Assembly: GCF_027923545.1 (NCBI RefSeq)
Contig: NZ_BROH01000003.1
Location: 124,001 to 188,000, forward strand
Source: Sinisalibacter aestuarii
Lineage (GTDB): Bacteria > Pseudomonadota > Alphaproteobacteria > Rhodobacterales > Rhodobacteraceae
Direction: 5' to 3'
DNA length: 64,000 nucleotides
The translations under genes and the position numbers were made by a program. Below the pieces are notes generated by a model that did no database searches, had not been told where the DNA came from, and saw only the letters and a program-made list of their open reading frames with translations. Shown piece by piece: positions 26,792 to 42,274 of the stretch. Numbering within the stretch: the first letter of the stretch is position 1; the number at the start of each line of letters is the position of its first letter.

Positions 26792-27259
26792 ATGACCGAC
26801 ATTCCCACCACGGCCGATATCGACCTGATCAAGCGTTGCATCCCGCATCGCTACCCGTTCCTCTTCATCGACCGGGTGGAAGACATCGTGGCGAATGAAA
26901 GCGCGGTGGGGATCAAGATGGTCACGGTCAACGAGCCGCATTTCCAGGGTCATTTTCCGGCGGCGCCGATCATGCCCGGGGTGACCATCGTCGAGGCGAT
27001 GGCGCAGACTTCGGCGGTGATGGTCGCCCTCTCGCTCGATCTCGTCGACAAGGAAGTGCTTGTTTATTTCATGGGGATCGACGGGGTGAAGTTCCGCCGC
27101 AAGGTGGTGCCTGGCGATGTGCTGCGGATGGACATCACCACGCTGCGCGGCGGCCCCGGCTCGAAAGTCTGGAAGTTTTCCGGCAAGGCCACGGTCGACG
27201 GGCAGGTGGCCTGTCAGGCCGAGTTCTCGGCGATGATCGACCTGTCAGGCGGCGCCTGA
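26792..27259 (+). CDS. fabZ: 3-hydroxyacyl-ACP dehydratase FabZ
   Basis: 155 residues from ATG 26792 (GAGGAGACATCCCGG ahead); a longer in-frame start lies inside the OmpH gene. Hot-dog fold with catalytic H54 in [11 protein letters not shown] and E68. It dehydrates hydroxyacyl-ACP in fatty-acid synthesis and balances supply to lipid A. In many relatives lpxA and lpxB follow at once; here a double hairpin and the convergent mnmA gene come next. Confidence 0.97.
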   Translation: MTDIPTTADIDLIKRCIPHRYPFLFIDRVEDIVANESAVGIKMVTVNEPHFQGHFPAAPIMPGVTIVEAMAQTSAVMVALSLDLVDKEVLVYFMGIDGVKFRRKVVPGDVLRMDITTLRGGPGSKVWKFSGKATVDGQVACQAEFSAMIDLSGGA

Positions 27260-27269
27260 CGCAGGGGAA

Positions 27270-27319
27270 GGGCGAAATCTTTCTAAGATTTCGCCCCGGT
27301 TTCTTACCAAGAAACCGGG
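27270..27319. repeat. Twin-hairpin repeat, copy 1
   Basis: Two back-to-back perfect hairpins: GGGCGAAATCTT with AAGATTTCGCCC around TCT (27270-27296), then CCCGGTTTCTT with AAGAAACCGGG around ACC (27295-27319). A 50-base copy in reverse orientation lies at 36682-36727, identical at about 41 of 50 positions with most changes in the loops. Standing between the convergent fabZ and mnmA stops, it should end transcription from both sides. Confidence 0.8.
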
Positions 27320-27326
27320 ATTCTCG

Positions 27327-28475
27327 TCAGCGCCCCGCCCAGATCCAGCCGCCACCGAAGACGCGGCTGCCCTCGGGGGCGTAAAACACGCAAGCCTGCC
27401 CGGGGCTCACGCCTTCCTCCGGGGTGAGCAGTTCCACCTCCGCCTCGGTCTCGGAGAGCGGGCGCAGGATCGCCTCGCGCGGCGGGCGGGTGGAGCGGAC
27501 CTTCACGCTCAGATGCCATTCGGCCTGCGAGGTGAAGGGCGCATCGCCGAGCCAGTTGATCTCGCGCACCGGCACGATCCGGGTGGCGAGCATCTCTTTC
27601 GGGCCGACGATCACCTGCCGGTTTTCCACGTCGAGCCTGACCACGTAGAGCGGATCGGCCAGCCCGCCGATACCCAGCCCCCGGCGCTGGCCGATCGTGT
27701 AATGGATCACGCCATCATGCGTGCCGAGCACCCGGCCATCGGCATGAACGATCTCGCCCGGCTCCGCAGCCCCCGGGCGCAGCTTTTCGATCACGCCGGC
27801 ATAATTGCCGTCGGGGACGAAGCAGATATCCTGGCTGTCGGGCTTGTCGGCCACGTCGAGGCCGAATTTACGCGCCAGCGCCCGGGTCTCGTCCTTGGTT
27901 TTCAGATGGCCGAGCGGGAAGCGCAGGAAGGCAAGCTGCTCCGGCGTGGTCGAGAACAGAAAGTAGCTCTGGTCGCGGTTCGGGTCGGCGGCGCGGTGCA
28001 ATTCCGGCCCGCGCGCGCCCTCGAAACGCTGGATGTAATGCCCGGTGGCCATGCAATCGGCATCAAGATCGCGCGCGGTCGCCAGCAGATCCTTGAACTT
28101 CACCCGCTCGTTGCAGCGGATGCAGGGCACCGGGGTGGCGCCGCCAAGGTAGCTGTCGGCGAATTCCTCGATCACCGCTTCCTTGAAGATGTTCTCGTAA
28201 TCCAGCACGTAATGCGGAAAGCCCATCTCTTCGGCGACGCGGCGGGCATCGTGAATGTCGATCCCGGCGCAGCAGGCGTTTTTCTTGGCCAGCGCGGCGC
28301 CGTGATCGTAAAGCTGGAGCGTGACGCCGACCACGTCATAGCCTTCGTCCTTCAGCATCGCCGCCACAACCGACGAATCGACCCCGCCCGACATCGCCAC
28401 CACCACGCGCGTATCCGCCGGGCTCTTGGCGAAACCGAGCGAGTTCAGGGGGGTATCGGTGAGTGTTGCCGTCAT
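27327..28475 (-). CDS. mnmA: tRNA 2-thiouridylase MnmA
   Basis: 382 residues from ATG 28475; upstream in-frame ATGs (28493, 28547) lack a better ribosome site and the family usually starts near T-P-L-N-S-L-G. PP-loop S-G-G-V-D-S-S at 29-35 adenylates U34; C118 in P-C-I-R-C-N and the later D-I-C-F-V-P-D-G supply the two catalytic cysteines. It thiolates the wobble uridine of tRNAs for Lys, Glu and Gln using sulfur from a desulfurase relay. Divergent from sciP. Confidence 0.95.
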   Translation of the reverse strand: MTATLTDTPLNSLGFAKSPADTRVVVAMSGGVDSSVVAAMLKDEGYDVVGVTLQLYDHGAALAKKNACCAGIDIHDARRVAEEMGFPHYVLDYENIFKEAVIEEFADSYLGGATPVPCIRCNERVKFKDLLATARDLDADCMATGHYIQRFEGARGPELHRAADPNRDQSYFLFSTTPEQLAFLRFPLGHLKTKDETRALARKFGLDVADKPDSQDICFVPDGNYAGVIEKLRPGAAEPGEIVHADGRVLGTHDGVIHYTIGQRRGLGIGGLADPLYVVRLDVENRQVIVGPKEMLATRIVPVREINWLGDAPFTSQAEWHLSVKVRSTRPPREAILRPLSETEAEVELLTPEEGVSPGQACVFYAPEGSRVFGGGWIWAGR

Positions 28476-28601
28476 GATCCTGGCCGCGTGCATAGGAGAA
28501 GGACGCAATATAGGAAAATTCGACGCAACAACAAGGCCGGGCTTCACCCTCCGTTAAGCCCGATCCGCCATCGTGCCGGGCGCAGAGCACGAGGCAAAGT
28601 G

Positions 28602-28881
28602 ATGTATCTGAAAAAAGTCGATGGCCCGCGCGCGGTGCGCCTGGCCGATGGAACGGTGATGACCCGCGCCGATCTTCCCCCCGGCCGACACCCGCCGCTG
28701 GGTGGCCAGCCGCAAGGCCGCCGTGGTGCGCGGGGTGGCGGCCGGGCTGATCGGCGAGGCGGAAGCGCTGAAAACTTACGGGCTGTCGGAAGAGGAATTC
28801 GCCGGCTGGCGGGCGGCGGTGGCGCAGCATGGCGAGGCAGCGCTGAAGGCCACGGCGGTGCAGCGATATAGACAACCATAG
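28602..28881 (+). pseudogene. sciP: sciP (DUF1153) with a one-base insertion in a C run
   Basis: The ATG frame reads M-Y-L-K-K-V-D-G-P-R-A-V-R-L-A-D-G-T-V-M-T-R-A-D-L-P-P and then turns to nonsense ending at 28871. Dropping one C from the run CCCCCC at 28677-28682 restores A-D-T-R-R-W-V-A-S-R-K-A-A-V-V-R, S-E-E-E-F-A-G-W and A-L-K-A-T-A-V-Q-R-Y-R-Q-P up to TAG at 28881, a normal 92-residue SciP. SciP is a small helix-turn-helix protein that binds CtrA and blocks its activation of promoters in Caulobacter. It sits 95 bases before ctrA. The insertion may be a sequencing error, a real mutation or a slippage site; the sequence alone cannot say. Confidence 0.88.
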
Positions 28882-28908
28882 GTAGTATTCGCTAAAAGTT
28901 CCGCAACG

Positions 28909-28923
28909 GTAACGTGCCGTTAA
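28909..28923 (+). promoter_or_regulatory. CtrA-box-like site upstream of ctrA
   Basis: GTAA-N7-TTAA (GTAACGTGCCGTTAA) matches the TTAA-N7-TTAA CtrA box at seven of eight defined positions with exact spacing. It lies 54 bases before the ctrA start, fitting autoregulation as in other Alphaproteobacteria. Confidence 0.6.
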
Positions 28924-28976
28924 CCTTTACCGTCCAAGGTGTTCATCGACCGAACGGAAATCTGCGGAGACAAAAC

Positions 28977-29690
28977 ATGCGCATCCTGCTCGTGGAAGAT
29001 GACCCCACCACCTCGCGCTCGATCGAGCTCATGCTGACCCATGCGAACCTGAATGTCTACTCGACGGACCTTGGGGAAGAGGGGATCGACCTGGCCAAGC
29101 TCTACGATTACGATCTGATCCTGCTCGATCTGAACCTGCCCGACATGAACGGCCTTGAGGTGCTGCGCCAGCTTCGCGCCGCGCGCATCGCCACGCCGAT
29201 CCTGATCCTCACCGGCTCCGACGATACCGAAGACAAGCTCAAGGGCTTCGGCTTCGGCGCCGACGATTACATGACCAAGCCCTTCCACCGCGAGGAGCTG
29301 GTGGCGCGCATTCATGCCATCATCCGCCGCTCCAAGGGCCATTCGCAGGCGGTGATCTCGACCGGGAAGGTCGCGGTCAATCTCGACGCGAAATCGGTCG
29401 AGGTCGAGGGCAAGCAGGTGCATCTGACCGGCAAGGAATACCAGATGCTGGAGCTGCTGAGCCTGCGCAAGGGCACCACGCTGACCAAGGAGATGTTTCT
29501 CAACCATCTCTATGGCGGGATGGACGAGCCGGAGCTGAAGATCATCGACGTGTTCATCTGCAAGCTGCGCAAGAAGCTCGCCACCGCCACCGGCGGCGAC
29601 AATTACATCGAAACGGTCTGGGGCCGGGGCTATGTGCTGCGCGACCCGGAACCGGAGATGATGGACAGCCCGCTCGCCCTCGGCGCCTGA
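28977..29690 (+). CDS. ctrA: Cell-cycle response regulator CtrA
   Basis: 237 residues from ATG 28977. Receiver domain M-R-I-L-L-V-E-D-D with phosphoacceptor D51 in [17 protein letters not shown] switch, and an OmpR/PhoB-type winged helix (about 125-225) with [13 protein letters not shown] and W-G-R-G-Y-V-L-R. The wording matches CtrA throughout. In Rhodobacterales it is often not essential but drives motility and gene-transfer-agent genes through the CckA-ChpT phosphorelay. Those partners are not in the window. A perfect GGCCCGGCA/TGCCGGGCC hairpin (29714-29744) follows, without a T run. Confidence 0.97.
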   Translation: MRILLVEDDPTTSRSIELMLTHANLNVYSTDLGEEGIDLAKLYDYDLILLDLNLPDMNGLEVLRQLRAARIATPILILTGSDDTEDKLKGFGFGADDYMTKPFHREELVARIHAIIRRSKGHSQAVISTGKVAVNLDAKSVEVEGKQVHLTGKEYQMLELLSLRKGTTLTKEMFLNHLYGGMDEPELKIIDVFICKLRKKLATATGGDNYIETVWGRGYVLRDPEPEMMDSPLALGA

Positions 29691-34441
<4,751 letters not shown>

Positions 34442-34468
34442 GCTCGGAAGAACAAAAAGTTCGCTTTT

Positions 34469-34483
34469 GTTCTTAAAAAGTTC
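34469..34483 (+). promoter_or_regulatory. LexA (SOS) box candidate
   Basis: GTTC-TTAAAAA-GTTC is a perfect GTTC-N7-GTTC, the LexA site of Alphaproteobacteria. Further GTTC/GAAC half-sites surround it (GAAC at 34450, GTTC at 34459). It lies 89 bases before the small gene at 34572. A chance match of eight fixed bases in 64 kb is possible, so the local clustering and AT-rich intergenic place are the main support. Confidence 0.6.
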
Positions 34484-34513
34484 TTTACAGACGGGCGGGA
34501 TTTGTGAGAACAA

Positions 34514-34521
34514 ATGGTTAA
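34514..34521 (-). promoter_or_regulatory. CtrA half-site TTAACCAT (minus strand)
   Basis: ATGGTTAA is the complement of TTAACCAT, the short CtrA-associated octamer, placed between the LexA-type box and the small membrane protein gene. The same octamer occurs three times in the array at 211-895. Confidence 0.4.
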
Positions 34522-34571
34522 CAAAGAACACAGCCGGAACATTCCGGCACCTTCGAGAGCAGGAGCCCGCC

Positions 34572-34694
34572 ATGCTGAAAGAGATCAAAGCCGTCCTCGA
34601 CCGGTCTTCTGCCACCATCTGGCAGGATATTGCCGGCGGCGTTGGCCTGATGGTGGTGCTCTATGACGGGCTGCAACTGCCCGGCCTGATCTGA
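34572..34694 (+). CDS. Small membrane protein, 40 residues, possibly SOS-controlled
   Basis: ATG 34572 with GCAGGAG nine bases ahead opens 40 codons: M-L-K-E-I-K-A-V-L-D-R-S-S-A-T-I-W-Q-D, then I-A-G-G-V-G-L-M-V-V-L-Y-D-G-L-Q-L-P-G-L-I. An amphipathic basic N-terminus and one membrane helix ending L-P-G-L-I. Similar short proteins with this ending are, as I recall, common and unnamed in Rhodobacterales. A LexA-type box and a CtrA octamer lie upstream, and a strong terminator downstream, so it is a single regulated unit. SidA of Caulobacter, an SOS-induced membrane peptide that stops division, is a functional precedent but I see no sequence match. Confidence 0.75.
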   Translation: MLKEIKAVLDRSSATIWQDIAGGVGLMVVLYDGLQLPGLI

Positions 34695-34831
34695 CTGACC
34701 CATTCTGCCTGCGGATTGCCCGGTTCCCGCATCGCCTGTCCCAAGAGATGCCGGCGGCTCCGGCCGCCACCTGTCCCTCCGGTTTTTTGCCTCTGTCCTG
34801 ACCGGATTTCGGAACCGAACCCGCATCACTG

Positions 34832-34868
34832 ACCGCCGCCTCCCGTCCCGGAGCGCGGCGGTTTTTTT
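34832..34868. terminator. Strong terminator shared by two converging genes
   Basis: ACCGCCGC and GCGGCGGT pair perfectly around a 15-base loop and are followed by seven T. The last Ts also form the TAA stop of the minus-strand scaffold gene. It closes the small-protein transcript. Confidence 0.9.
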
Positions 34869-35319
34869 ATGACGCCCCGGCGCTGGCGCTCGCCTCGTCG
34901 AGTGCGGCAAGGGTGGCATCCCAGGCGAGCAGGATCGAGGGGTGGCGGTTCTTGTAGGCCTGGGCCGGGCGCAGCACTTCCAGCCCTTCGAAGGGGGCGG
35001 GCGGGGTTGGCCCGTCCTGCGTGAGCATGGCGAACAGCGCCGCGCGCCCGGCCGCGATGGTGGCCCGGTCAAGCCCGATCACCACGCGCCCCAGCACCGA
35101 GGCCGACGCCTGCCCGAGTGCGCAGGCCTTCACGTTCTGCGCGAACTCGGCGACCCGGCCATCTCGGGCGACGAGATCGACAGTGACGGTGGAGCCGCAG
35201 AGCGGCGAGCGTTTCTTCACGCTGGCCGCCGGCGCGGCAAGCCGCCCGGCATGGGGAATATCCGTCGCCAAGGCGAGGATCTGGGTTGAGTAGAGCTGTT
35301 CGAGGCTTTGCTCAGTCAT
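34867..35319 (-). CDS. IscU/SufU-like protein lacking the third cysteine
   Basis: 150 residues of the SufU/IscU scaffold fold. C41 in P-L-C-G-S-T and C66 in [12 protein letters not shown] match the first two cluster ligands, but the usual third cysteine before the last helix is replaced (Q-A-Y-K-N-R-H-P-S) and the aspartate after C41 is a serine. Related proteins in Rhodobacterales are annotated as Fe-S assembly scaffold. With only two cysteines it may carry sulfur or a transient cluster rather than act as a true scaffold. Divergent from hisI; unlinked to the suf operon 10 kb away. Confidence 0.85.
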   Translation of the reverse strand: MTEQSLEQLYSTQILALATDIPHAGRLAAPAASVKKRSPLCGSTVTVDLVARDGRVAEFAQNVKACALGQASASVLGRVVIGLDRATIAAGRAALFAMLTQDGPTPPAPFEGLEVLRPAQAYKNRHPSILLAWDATLAALDEASASAGAS

Positions 35320-35383
35320 GGCTTTCCCCTCCGCGCGCTTGTCTCTAGATAAGAGGCGCGGGCGGAAATGGAAAGGGATGGCG

Positions 35384-35743
35384 ATGCGCTTCGATCCGGC
35401 GAGCTTGAACTACAACGAGGCGGGGCTGGTGCCGGTGGTGGCGCAGGCGGCGGATAGCGGCGAGGTGCTGATGCTGGCCTGGATGAATGCCGAGGCCGTC
35501 GCGCGCACGCTGCAGACCGGCCGGGTGACCTATTGGTCGCGTTCTCGGTCGGCCTTCTGGGTGAAGGGCGAAAGCTCCGGCCATGTGCAGAACCTCGTCG
35601 AGATGCGGGTGGATTGCGATCGCGACGCGCTTCTGGTGCTGGTCGAGCAGGAAGGCCCGGCCTGCCACACCAACCGGCGCTCGTGTTTCTACACCGCGGT
35701 GCGCGACTTCGAGGAAGTCGTGATCATGGAGCCGATGGCATAG
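35384..35743 (+). CDS. hisI: Phosphoribosyl-AMP cyclohydrolase
   Basis: 119 residues from ATG 35384, six bases after GGAAAGGG; an ATG six bases earlier is in frame but too close to the ribosome site. D-C-D-R-D near 77-81 binds Mg2+ and C-H-T-N-R-R-S-C-F near 96-104 binds zinc. It opens the adenine ring of phosphoribosyl-AMP in histidine synthesis. It is the stand-alone HisI form without a HisE domain and no other his gene is near. Confidence 0.95.
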   Translation: MRFDPASLNYNEAGLVPVVAQAADSGEVLMLAWMNAEAVARTLQTGRVTYWSRSRSAFWVKGESSGHVQNLVEMRVDCDRDALLVLVEQEGPACHTNRRSCFYTAVRDFEEVVIMEPMA

Positions 35744-35757
35744 CGGTGCGGGCAGGG

Positions 35758-35803
35758 CCGGGGGCCAGCCCCCGGACCCCCGGGATATTTATGGCAAGAT
35801 GAA
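35758..35803 (+). repeat. GC-hairpin plus GGRTATTT element, copy R1
   Basis: CCGGGGGC/GCCCCCGG hairpin (35758-35775) then ACCCCCGGGATATTTATGGCAAGATGAAAG. It is one of five related elements in the window (others at 38107, 56359, 62050, 62239). It follows hisI and its right part encodes the last codons and stop of gluQ on the other strand. Confidence 0.75.
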
Positions 35804-36640
35804 AGCCTGAAGGCCGACAAGCGCGCGGATTTCGGCGGGGCTGCGGCCCTCGGCGCGGTAGTGGCGGATGGCGCGGGCATCGTCGCGTTTGGCGAGCCGC
35901 TTGCCGGCTTCGTCGCGGATCAGGCGGTGGTGGTGATAGGTGGGCGTGGGCAGGGCGAGCAGGCGTTGCAGCAGCACGTGAATCGGGGTTGCGGCAAAGA
36001 GGTCTTCGCCGCGCACCACATGGGTGATGCCTTGCGCGGCATCGTCCACCACCACGGCGAGGTGGTAGGAGGTGCCGATATCCTTGCGGGCGAGCACCAC
36101 GTCGCCGATGGTGTCCACCATGTCCGCAGGCTCGTGTTCGCGGATGCCGTGAAAACCGGGGCCGGTTTCGGTGACGGTAATCGGCCCGGTCAGCGCCGTG
36201 GCTTTCGCCATGTCGAGCCGGATCGCATCGCCGGGCTGGCGGCTTTCCATCGGGCGGCCACGGCAGGTGCCCGGGTAGAGCGGGCCATCGGGGCCTTGCG
36301 CGCCCTCCTGCGGCGCCGAGAGCGCGGCGCGGATATCGGCGCGGCTGCAGGAGCAGGGATAGGTGAGGCCCATTGCGGTGAGCCGGTCGAGCGCGGCGGC
36401 ATAATCGGGCAGCCGGTCGGACTGGCGCATCACCGGCATGGGCCAGGTGAGGCCGAGCCAGTGCAGATCGTCGTAAATTGCCTGCTCGAAGTCCGGTTTG
36501 CAGCGGGGCCTGTCGATATCCTCGATCCGGAGCAGGAACTGCCCGCTCGCCGCCTGCGCCATGTCCCATGCCGTGAGCGCCGAGAAGGCGTGGCCGAGAT
36601 GCAGGAGCCCGGTGGGCGAGGGGGCGAAGCGGGTGATCAT
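35789..36640 (-). CDS. gluQ: Glutamyl-queuosine tRNA(Asp) synthetase
   Basis: 283 residues resembling a GluRS catalytic domain without the anticodon-binding part. F-A-P-S-P-T-G-L-L-H-L-G-H at 5-17 (HIGH motif), zinc ligands C-S-C-S and Y-P-G-T-C (about 97-126), and K-R-L-A-K-R near 250 in place of KMSKS. It attaches glutamate to queuosine 34 of tRNA-Asp. The final residues A-F-I-L-P and the stop lie in repeat R1. The twin-hairpin repeat copy 2 separates its start from trmFO. Confidence 0.94.
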   Translation of the reverse strand: MITRFAPSPTGLLHLGHAFSALTAWDMAQAASGQFLLRIEDIDRPRCKPDFEQAIYDDLHWLGLTWPMPVMRQSDRLPDYAAALDRLTAMGLTYPCSCSRADIRAALSAPQEGAQGPDGPLYPGTCRGRPMESRQPGDAIRLDMAKATALTGPITVTETGPGFHGIREHEPADMVDTIGDVVLARKDIGTSYHLAVVVDDAAQGITHVVRGEDLFAATPIHVLLQRLLALPTPTYHHHRLIRDEAGKRLAKRDDARAIRHYRAEGRSPAEIRALVGLQAFILP

Positions 36641-36681
36641 GGGCGCAGGCTAGGGGGCGGGGCGGGAGGCAGCAAGCGGCA

Positions 36682-36727
36682 CGGTTTCATTCCAAGAAAC
36701 CGGGGCGAAATCCTGGAAAGATTTCGC
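36682..36727. repeat. Twin-hairpin repeat, copy 2
   Basis: CGGTTTC with GAAACCG (36682-36702) and GCGAAATC with GATTTCGC (36705-36727). It is the reverse-orientation partner of 27270-27319 with changed loops, and ends right at the trmFO stop codon. Confidence 0.8.
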
Positions 36728-38068
36728 TTATGCCGCGCCCAGCCAGCCCTGCCAGTCGGCTTTCGCCCGGTCGGTATAGGCTTTGTAGCGGTCCTTGCGC
36801 CCGCGCCGCCCGCCTTTCAGCCCGTCCACCGGTGGAAACAGCCCGAAATTCACGTTCATCGGCTGGAAGGTCTTGGCCTCGGCTCCGCCGGTGATGTGGC
36901 TGACCAGCGCGCCCATCGCCGTGGTGGCGGGCACCGGCGGCAGGGATTTGCCCGAAAGCTCGGCGATTGCGAGCCGGCCCGCGAGCAGGCCCATCGCGGC
37001 GGATTCCACGTATCCCTCCACGCCGGTCACCTGCCCGGCAAAGCGGATATGGGGCTTCGATTTCAGCCGCATTTCACCGTCGAGCAGGGTGGGCGAGTTC
37101 ATGAAGGTGTTGCGGTGGATGCCGCCGAGCCTGGCGAAGCTGGCATTTTCCAGCCCGGGGATCATGCGAAACACCTCCGTCTGGCTGCCGTATTTCATCT
37201 TCGTCTGGAAGCCGACGATATTGTAGAGCGTGCCGAGCGCATTGTCGCGGCGCAGCTGGACCACGGCATAGGCTTTCTCGTCTGGTTTGTGGGCATTGGT
37301 CAGCCCCACCGGCTTCATCGGCCCGTGACGCAGCGTCTCGCGGCCGCGCTCGGCCATCACCTCGATCGGCAGGCAGCCGTCGAAATATTTCGCCTCCTCG
37401 CCCTCGTGGAACGGCGCCTTGTCCGAGCCCATCAGCGCGTCGATGAAGGCCTCATACTGGTCCCTGGTCATCGGGCAGTTGAGATAGGCCTTGCGCTCCT
37501 CCTCGGTCTCGCCCTTGTCGTAGCGCGACTGCATCCAGGCGACATCCATGTCGATGCTGTCGGCATAGACGATGGGCGCGATGGCGTCGTAAAAGGCGAG
37601 CCGCTCGGTGCCGGTTTCGGCGATGATCGCCGCGCCGAGCGCTTCCGAGGTGAGCGGGCCGGTGGCGAAGATCCAGTGGCCGTCGCCGGGGAGGGCGGTG
37701 ATTTCCTCCTCCACCACGGTGACGTTGGGCAGCGCGCGCAGCTTGTCGGTGACATATTGCGAGAACGGCTCACGGTCGACCGCCAGCGCGCCGCCGGCGG
37801 GCAGGCGGTGGGTATCGGCGGCCTCCATCGTCAGCGAGCCGGCGGCCCGCATCTCCCAGTGCAACAGCCCCACCGCGTTCTGCTCGCTGTCGTCGGAGCG
37901 GAACGAGTTGGAACAGACCATCTCGGCGAGCTTGCCAGTCTGGTGGGCGAAGGTGGCGACCTTCGGGCGCATCTCGTGGATGACCACGGTGAGGCCCGCT
38001 TTCGCGGCGGCCCAGGCGGCTTCGGAGCCGGCCATGCCGCCACCGACGATGTGGAGTGTCTGTGTCAT
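36728..38068 (-). CDS. trmFO: Folate-dependent tRNA (uracil-54-C5) methyltransferase
   Basis: 446 residues from ATG 38068, the family start ([18 protein letters not shown]). Flavin-binding G-G-G-M-A-G near 9-14, C-S-N-S-F-R-S-D near 53, and the C-terminal N-V-N-F-G-L-F-P-P. It makes m5U54 in tRNA using methylenetetrahydrofolate and FADH2. The upstream extension of the frame runs into repeat R2. Confidence 0.95.
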   Translation of the reverse strand: MTQTLHIVGGGMAGSEAAWAAAKAGLTVVIHEMRPKVATFAHQTGKLAEMVCSNSFRSDDSEQNAVGLLHWEMRAAGSLTMEAADTHRLPAGGALAVDREPFSQYVTDKLRALPNVTVVEEEITALPGDGHWIFATGPLTSEALGAAIIAETGTERLAFYDAIAPIVYADSIDMDVAWMQSRYDKGETEEERKAYLNCPMTRDQYEAFIDALMGSDKAPFHEGEEAKYFDGCLPIEVMAERGRETLRHGPMKPVGLTNAHKPDEKAYAVVQLRRDNALGTLYNIVGFQTKMKYGSQTEVFRMIPGLENASFARLGGIHRNTFMNSPTLLDGEMRLKSKPHIRFAGQVTGVEGYVESAAMGLLAGRLAIAELSGKSLPPVPATTAMGALVSHITGGAEAKTFQPMNVNFGLFPPVDGLKGGRRGRKDRYKAYTDRAKADWQGWLGAA

Positions 38069-38106
38069 GTGGCGCGAGATAGGCGAGGGGCGCGCGGCTG
38101 GCAAGC

Positions 38107-38165
38107 GTGGAGTGGGGGTTTTGCACCCCCACACCCCAGCAAGGTATTTGTAGAACAGAGAAGAG
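38107..38165. repeat. GC-hairpin plus GGTATTT element, copy R2
   Basis: GTGGGGGT/ACCCCCAC hairpin (38112-38132), CACCCCAGCAAGGTATTTG, then AGAACAGAGAAGAG. It sits between the gyrA stop and the trmFO start, oriented against transcription. Confidence 0.75.
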
Positions 38166-38167
38166 GC

Positions 38168-40912
<2,745 letters not shown>

Positions 40913-41127
40913 GTTGTCCGCCGTGTTGTTCGTTGGTCTGTGCCGCGCATCCGGGACACACAAGATTTTGTTTGGCTGGTTATATCATCCGCAAGGCTTG
41001 GGGTGCAATGGAGCGGGCGGGTTTTTGTCGCCCGAAACGCGCCGGATTGCCGGCATCAGCCGATTTCGCGCCTTGGCATTCGCCGCCGCTTCCTTAAGTA
41101 TCGCCGCAATCGCAACAGGGGAGCGCC

Positions 41128-42273
41128 ATGGCCGAACCACGCAAGCTATTCGAAGAGGTCAGTGACGAAACGCCCGCCGCGCGCAAAGCCGTGCAGACGG
41201 GCATGATCGACAGGGGCGGAGCCGGCGGCGCGCGCGGCGCGATCCGGGGCTGGCTGCTGGTGCTCTTCGCGCTGGTGGTGGTGATGATCGTGGTGGGCGG
41301 GCTGACGCGGCTTACCGATAGCGGATTGTCGATCACCGAATGGGATCTGGTGATGGGCTCGCTGCCGCCGATGAATGCCGAAGCCTGGGCCAGCGCCTTT
41401 GCCAAATATCAGGAAACGCCCGAATTCCGGCTGGTCAACGCCTCGATGACACTGGAGGAGTTCAAGGGCATCTTCTGGTGGGAATGGGGTCATCGCTTCC
41501 TTGGCCGGATCATCGGACTGGTCTGGATCGCGGGCTTCCTCGGCTTTTGGGCCGCAGGCAAGATCCCCACCGGCTGGAAGCAGCGGCTGCTGGCCATCGG
41601 CGTGCTGATCGGTGTGCAGGGTGCGGTGGGCTGGTGGATGGTGTCCTCCGGTCTTGAGGGCGAGATGACCGATGTGGCCTCCTACCGGCTGGCCACCCAT
41701 CTCGGCCTTGCCTTCGTGATCCTCGGGCTGATCGTCTGGGCGGTGCTGCTTTTGAGCCGCAGCGAGGCGCAGCTCATGCAGGCGCGACGGCTGCGCGAGA
41801 GGAAGCTCTTTGGCATGGGCACCGGGCTGATGCATCTCGCCTTTCTGCAGATCCTGCTGGGCGCGCTGGTGGCCGGGATCGACGCGGGCCGCTCCTATAC
41901 CGACTGGCCGCTGATGGCGGGGCAGGTCTTTCCGCCCTATGCGTTCGAGATCGAGCCGCTCTGGCGCAACTTCTTCGAAAATCCCGGGCTGGTGCAGTTC
42001 ATCCACCGGATCGTGGGATATCTGCTGGTGATCTATGCTCTTGTCGTATTCTGGCGCTCGCGCAGCGCCGGGGCGGCGGCGACGCGCTCGGCCTTCGGGC
42101 TGGCGGTGGTGGTGATCATCGCGCAGATGCTGCTCGGCATCACCACGGTGATGAACGGGGCGCATATGCATATCGCGATCACGCATCAGGTCGGGGCGAT
42201 CCTGGCCTGGGCGCTGATCCTGCGCGCCCGCTTCGCGGCGGGCTATCCGCAAGCACAATCGGTAAGGGGCTGA
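41128..42273 (+). CDS. ctaA: Heme A synthase (COX15/CtaA)
   Basis: 381 residues with eight membrane helices. G-G-L-T-R-L-T-D-S-G-L-S-I-T-E-W in the first part, W-E-W-G-H-R-F-L-G-R, A-T-H-L-G-L-A, and F-I-H-R-I-V-G-Y with I-T-H-Q-V-G-A in the second half bring the heme-binding histidines. It oxidises the methyl group of heme O to make heme A for aa3 oxidases. Divergent from gyrA across 215 bases in which I see no other gene. Confidence 0.95.
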   Translation: MAEPRKLFEEVSDETPAARKAVQTGMIDRGGAGGARGAIRGWLLVLFALVVVMIVVGGLTRLTDSGLSITEWDLVMGSLPPMNAEAWASAFAKYQETPEFRLVNASMTLEEFKGIFWWEWGHRFLGRIIGLVWIAGFLGFWAAGKIPTGWKQRLLAIGVLIGVQGAVGWWMVSSGLEGEMTDVASYRLATHLGLAFVILGLIVWAVLLLSRSEAQLMQARRLRERKLFGMGTGLMHLAFLQILLGALVAGIDAGRSYTDWPLMAGQVFPPYAFEIEPLWRNFFENPGLVQFIHRIVGYLLVIYALVVFWRSRSAGAAATRSAFGLAVVVIIAQMLLGITTVMNGAHMHIAITHQVGAILAWALILRARFAAGYPQAQSVRG

Positions 42274-42274
42274 G

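Noticed and set aside
27513-28871. A 452-codon frame including the sciP start
   Set aside because: It is antisense to mnmA, then enters the broken sciP frame; the corrected SciP explains the 3' part.
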